Assembly: GCF_018873765.1 (NCBI RefSeq)
Contig: NC_057918.1
Coordinates: 9,556,862-9,620,861, forward strand
Length of the DNA: 64,000 nt
Reading direction: 5' to 3'
From: Telopea speciosissima
Lineage: Eukaryota > Streptophyta > Magnoliopsida > Proteales > Proteaceae
Position 1 is the stretch's first letter; the number at the start of each line of letters is the position of its first letter. A model generated the notes under the pieces. That model saw nothing but the letters and a program-made list of their open reading frames with translations, was not told the origin of the DNA and did no database searches. Of this stretch, positions 59,928 through 64,000 are shown piece by piece. A program made the position numbers and the translations under genes.

Positions 59928-61087
59928 ATGTCGCACAGCTGTTCTCACTGCGGCAACAATGCCCACAACTCACGCACCTGCGCAGTGACCGCCGATGGAG
60001 GTGGTGATGGTGGATTCATGCTGTTTGGGGTACGAGTTACGGAAGGTTCCATCTCTAACTCGATGCGTAAGGTTGTGAGCATGAACAATCTTTCCCAGTA
60101 CGACCAGCCTCACGAGCCGAACGCCGATGTTGCTTCCGGTTACGCCTCTGACGATGTCGTCCACACCTCCGCCGGTCATCGCGAGCGCAAGAGAGGTATG
60201 ATCTTTGATTTCGGATCGATAATCTTATATCGAGTATATTTTTTTCAAATTAAAATCAATTAATTGAAAATTTAATCGTTATTAGGAGTTCCATGGACGG
60301 AGGAAGAACACAGGCTTTTCTTACTAGGTCTTCAGAAGGTTGGGAAAGGAGATTGGAGGGGAATCTCTAGAAATTTTGTTAAGACTCGTACTCCCACCCA
60401 GGTCGCCAGTCATGCTCAGAAGTATTTCCTCCGGCGAAGCAATCTCAACCGTAGACGTCGCCGATCTAGCCTCTTCGACATGACCCCCGATACGGTACTT
60501 ACTCTGAATTCTTTTTTTTCCCCTTCAAATCACAAATTTTATTAAGAAAATCAATTCTCTTTTCTGTGTTAATTTGATTTAATATTTCTGGTTGATAGTT
60601 CATGGGATCGGGAAATGAAGAAGAACAAGTCATCCACCAAGAAAACACAACTCAGGCAGATTCACCACCGCCGCCGCCGATGAACTGCAATATAGGATTT
60701 CCGGTGCCGGCATATCCAATGACACTCACTTCGACCGTGCTACCAAGCACTGGCAGCAGCAGCAGCAGCAGTAGCATCATCATCGATACCCCGATGATGG
60801 AGAATCTAGAGCAGGGACATGGACAAACCGTCCTTACGAATGCATCGTCATCGACGAAGCTGGTCCGTCCGATTCCTGTGCTACCGGTCCCACCCTTGTC
60901 GAAGATGGCGGATCTTAATCTGAACCAGAAGTCATCCATAGATCCTTCTCCACTGTCTCTGAAGCTCTCCACATCATCAGATCAACAACCCTCATCGAGG
61001 CATTCCGCTTTTCAGGCCATGACAAGCTTTGGCTCTGGCTCCGGCGATCTGGATTCAAATGGTGGAAGCATTATCAGTGTCGCTTAA
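59928..61087 (+). CDS. SHAQKYF single-repeat MYB, MYBS3/KUA1 type
   Basis: Three exons: 59928-60195, 60286-60494, 60599-61087; 321 aa, phases agree. An N-terminal zinc knuckle [14 protein letters not shown] (5-18) is followed by the FMLFGVRV motif (30-37), the single MYB repeat [20 protein letters not shown] to about residue 140 with SHAQKYF at 131-137, and a basic tail [13 protein letters not shown]. The C-terminus has an EAR-like DLNLN (about 264-268) and PLSLKLS (about 276-282), which in this family recruit co-repressors. Relatives such as rice MYBS3 and Arabidopsis KUA1/MYBH bind TATCCA-type sites in the nucleus and repress genes in sugar, growth and ageing responses. The start is fixed by the knuckle. 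The gene stands alone; the long 5' leader has CT-rich and AG-rich stretches. Confidence 0.93.
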
Positions 61088-61694
61088 TAATAAATAATTT
61101 TATCTTGAAAGAAAACGAATCAAAGTTGGAAGGAGAGGAAGTGGTGGGGATGAAGAGATAAGATTTTAAATTAGATTAGAGAAGATTAGAATGGATTAGA
61201 TTAGGTGATGATTCCTTGGTTGTACAGTGTTTGGGGATGACGAAGGGGAGGTGGTGGTGGTGATTCATGCTGTTTTATGGTCCGTTTGTTTGTTTGTTGG
61301 TTGGTTGGATTGTGGTCCAAAGAGTAATTGAAATTGAACAAATGAACAGCAGAGCCGAAAGGCTGCAACTGAGGTGTACTACTCCTATTTGTCGTTAATT
61401 TTGTGTTTCTTTGGTTGGTGGCTTTTTGGGACAATTTAATATAAACTGGGGTTTCTCTGTTCTAATTGTTCTTCCTCTCTGAAAGCATTATTTTGTTTTT
61501 CTGTGATGGAGGTCTCAGTACTTGTCATTTTCCATATCTGTCATTCTGGGGATAGCAAATTCAGATAAAATGGTGAAAAATGGAGTTTTTTATGTTTGAC
61601 CCTGGATGGATGGATGGATGGGTGAACCCTACTTCGTAGGTCCTTATGTAATATTACTGTTTTAGTACTCTGTAAATTAGAATGTACTAGGCTG

Positions 61695-61830
61695 TGAACC
61701 TTGGTGGCTGGTGCAGCTGGAGGGTTGTTCCATTAATTGTGACCCAGTGGTTGTGAGTTTGAGTTAGAAACAGTTACTCTATGAAGTGGGTCACTATGGT
61801 GGAAGCCTCACAGTGTGAGAAAACAGAATC
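61695..61830 (+). mobile_element. Au-like SINE, plus strand
   Basis: The order gctggagggttgttccatta, agtggttgtgagtttgagtt, gaaacagttactctatgaag matches the head of the other Au copies; the 3' part is worn. Confidence 0.6.
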
Positions 61831-62269
61831 TCTCTCATAGTCTTTCTCCTTGTGAATTGTGAATACTCTTTCCTGGGGGCGGAGTGACAAGGAAAGGCAT
61901 GCATAGTTTAAGACTAGTAACATGTATGACTTTGAATAGAGTTAAATAGAGAGAAAAACCCGGATTTATGTAGTTGAGTTGAGTTGAGTTGCGTTGAATT
62001 GATAATCGATCATAAGAAGTGTTTTTGGGTCTTAAGATCTTTTAGGCGGTTTCTATCAATACTCCCTTTGAGCATCATGTATTTCTTTGACTTCACGAGT
62101 ATACGAGAAATCCCCGAGTGTGAAAGCATTTTCATGAGGATTCAAAAGTGAATCGACATATCTAACAAATACATTTTGAGTGTTTTTTACACTCCACGTG
62201 GTAAAAAGACGGTGGAAACACTGTCGCGAGTGTTACCAAACGTGGATGTCTCTTAAAAAAAAAGGGAGA

Positions 62270-62393
62270 ATGTTTTCTGTGCTAGTGGCGTAGGCTGCGG
62301 CCAGACACATGGAGTGGGTGAAATGACACCATGCCCCCCTGAATGGCAGGTCCATGTGTCTGGACACAGGCTGCGCTGCAGCACAGAAAACAT
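62270..62393. mobile_element. Foldback MITE, about 124 bp
   Basis: The ends atgttttctgtgct and agcacagaaaacat are perfectly inverted, and the arms continue to ccagacacatgga / tccatgtgtctgg. No clear target duplication. Confidence 0.75.
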
Positions 62394-63265
62394 CAACCCA
62401 AAAAACATATACTACTAAGATGTCTAAAGACTATGATTATATATCTAAGGAGAGGGGTGGTGGGAATTGAAAATTAAGCTCAAGAAGCACAATGTGAGGA
62501 GTGAGGACCGTGAATTCCTTAATAAAAGAAAGTAAGAATTCATGAGGAGAAGAAAAGCCTGTCTTCCGGCTCCACCTGGTTTTTTTTTTTTTTTTTGTTT
62601 GTGTGTGGTTTTTGAGGATTTAGGCCACAAAAAGACTTCTTTGTTTGATCAAATCATTGGTTTATCCACCTTACAAAATTATATCTTTCATCTGTTGAAC
62701 CTGCATCCTTTTCCTCGTCAATTCTTGTTTTCAAAATCATGATTAAAAGTGCTTGCATCAATGGTTTGTGGTGGTTCCTTGTGAATTGTTCCAGCTAACT
62801 TGTCCATTAATCCTTGTGCCATGGTTGTTCCCCCATACTTGATGAGACAATGTGGGGTTACGGGGCATTGGTTTGAAGTTTGAACAAGTGTTTTTACTGG
62901 ATATATATATATAAGGAAAAAGTTCTCTATCCGGCTACACCAGTACTCTCATGAGTCTATCTCTCTTTTCCTCATGTGAGAAAACACATCTGCCCCCTTG
63001 TTTTAAGGAGAAGAGAGATAAACACATGGAAATGGTGGCGGAGCCATTATCATCTCCAATTCTGACACCCTACAATCCTGACACCCTACAATCTCTCACA
63101 TGGGAGCTGAAGTGACCACTTACCCATAAACTGTAAAAGGTCTTCTAGTTTTAATTTTCTATCAAATCAGATTAGACTGTGATGCTGTAGATGTGAGAGT
63201 GCTAATGGTGGTAGTATGCCATAGTGGTGGAAGTGATGATATGATAAGTAATCATTCTTGAATAT

Positions 63266-63439
63266 CAAGGTTTCAAAACTCGTTATGGGTGGTCTGAAAA
63301 TGCCCAAGAATCGGTCTATTCGAGGAATATTCTAACGATTATGATGTTTTTATAAAAAAATTTCTCAAAAAACAAGATTAGTCAATTCCGATTTGAATCG
63401 AATGGTTTTCGATCTGATTCGCCGATTCTTGAAACCTTG
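63266..63439. mobile_element. 174-bp hAT-like MITE
   Basis: Perfect 11-bp inverted ends CAAGGTTTCAA / TTGAAACCTTG, like those of the element at 28190-29012. Flanks ttgaatat and ttattgat are not identical, so the target duplication is unproven. The inside has gattcggt/aatcgga-type repeats. Confidence 0.65.
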
Positions 63440-64000
63440 TTATTGATGCTACTAACAACAGTCAACAGTCTCGATTGGAAAAATCATAGAATCGGTTTGC
63501 AAACCTTACCGATTCGGTTGGGATTGAATCAATCTGAATCAGTCGATCTGATTCAAATTTGGCCTACTTGAACAGTTGGAAACTTTTTTTTTGGGTAAAG
63601 AAGCTTTATTGATGAAAGATGTGTGTATAGTCAATGGCATCGAATGAACAAAGATCATCGATCCACAAAATGGAAATTGATCAATTTATCATACACATGA
63701 TAGACAAGAGCGACCTTCCTTGCCGGGGCATCAGCAGTCTGTCAAGACCAGACAACTTAAGATTTGTTTGTTTATTTATGTGTCTTCAATATGAGGCTCA
63801 CATGTTTTGTTTATCTTTCTCGAGACAGGATTTCAATTATGACAAAGCAACCACTAAATTGAAGTTTAGGAAAGTTGTCAAAAGAAAGTTAATTTAGGAA
63901 GTTTTGATTATGGTTAAGGTCTTAACAAAATGATTTGATGGCTTCCCTACATTAATTTGCGCACTAATTGGTTAGAGTCAAACAGATCCTCACTAACTCT

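Larger units (their letters stand above)
61088..64000. other. 3' flank of MYB gene and right edge
   Basis: No further gene seen. It contains (TGGA)n at 61606-61621, a SINE, foldback elements and, from about 63590, a ttttttttgggtaaagaagc end followed by about 300 bp that may be an old minus-strand LINE or SINE 3' part (A-tail on that strand). tctgacaccctacaa is doubled near 63060-63095. Confidence 0.45.

Noticed and set aside
1-64000. CRISPR array, operon or prokaryotic defence system
   Set aside because: The window is plant nuclear DNA with spliced genes; no regularly spaced repeats or bacterial gene order are present.

Overview
This is a nuclear window from a flowering plant. Split genes carry GT-AG introns, the protein families are plant families (AP2/ERF, SHAQKYF MYB, chloroplast CCB4, GT92, DUF761-like), and the AT-rich intergenic DNA is full of MITEs, SINEs and LINE remnants. 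I cannot name the species. Genes were rebuilt by joining exons at splice sites that keep frame and phase; no alignment or search was run.

Layout. 0.3-0.9 kb: a possible 3' end of an unrecognised minus-strand gene. 1.3-5.1 kb and 7.7-11.3 kb: two copies of a tandem segmental duplication, each with a minus-strand gene that joins an AP2/ERF DNA-binding domain to a long coiled-coil C-terminal domain through an in-phase intron. 16.4-18.3 kb: an intronless GT92 glycosyltransferase (+). 18.9-25.0 kb: a 57-aa single-membrane-span protein (-) whose two exons lie almost 6 kb apart. 27.5-33.2 kb: CCB4, an eight-exon gene for cytochrome b6 haem attachment in the chloroplast (-). 33.7-34.3 kb: a two-span membrane protein with a DUF761-like tail (-). 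36.4-47.2 kb: a coiled-coil protein of unknown function (-) with an 8.6-kb intron filled with mobile DNA. 47.2-59.9 kb: no gene found, many MITEs. 59.9-61.1 kb: a three-exon SHAQKYF MYB factor of the MYBS3/KUA1 type (+).

The genes are ordinary, independently transcribed plant genes and do not form a pathway or cluster. The most unusual observations are: (1) the duplicated AP2/ERF-coiled-coil fusion, in which one copy carries the DREB signature residues V14/E19 and the other the ERF pair A14/D19; (2) a set of very small retroinsertions, 17-32 bp long with an A-tail and perfect target-site duplications, one of them in frame inside a coding exon; (3) very short genes or end exons separated by very long, transposon-filled introns; (4) a dense set of MITE families whose ends and 8- or 9-bp target duplications can be read directly.
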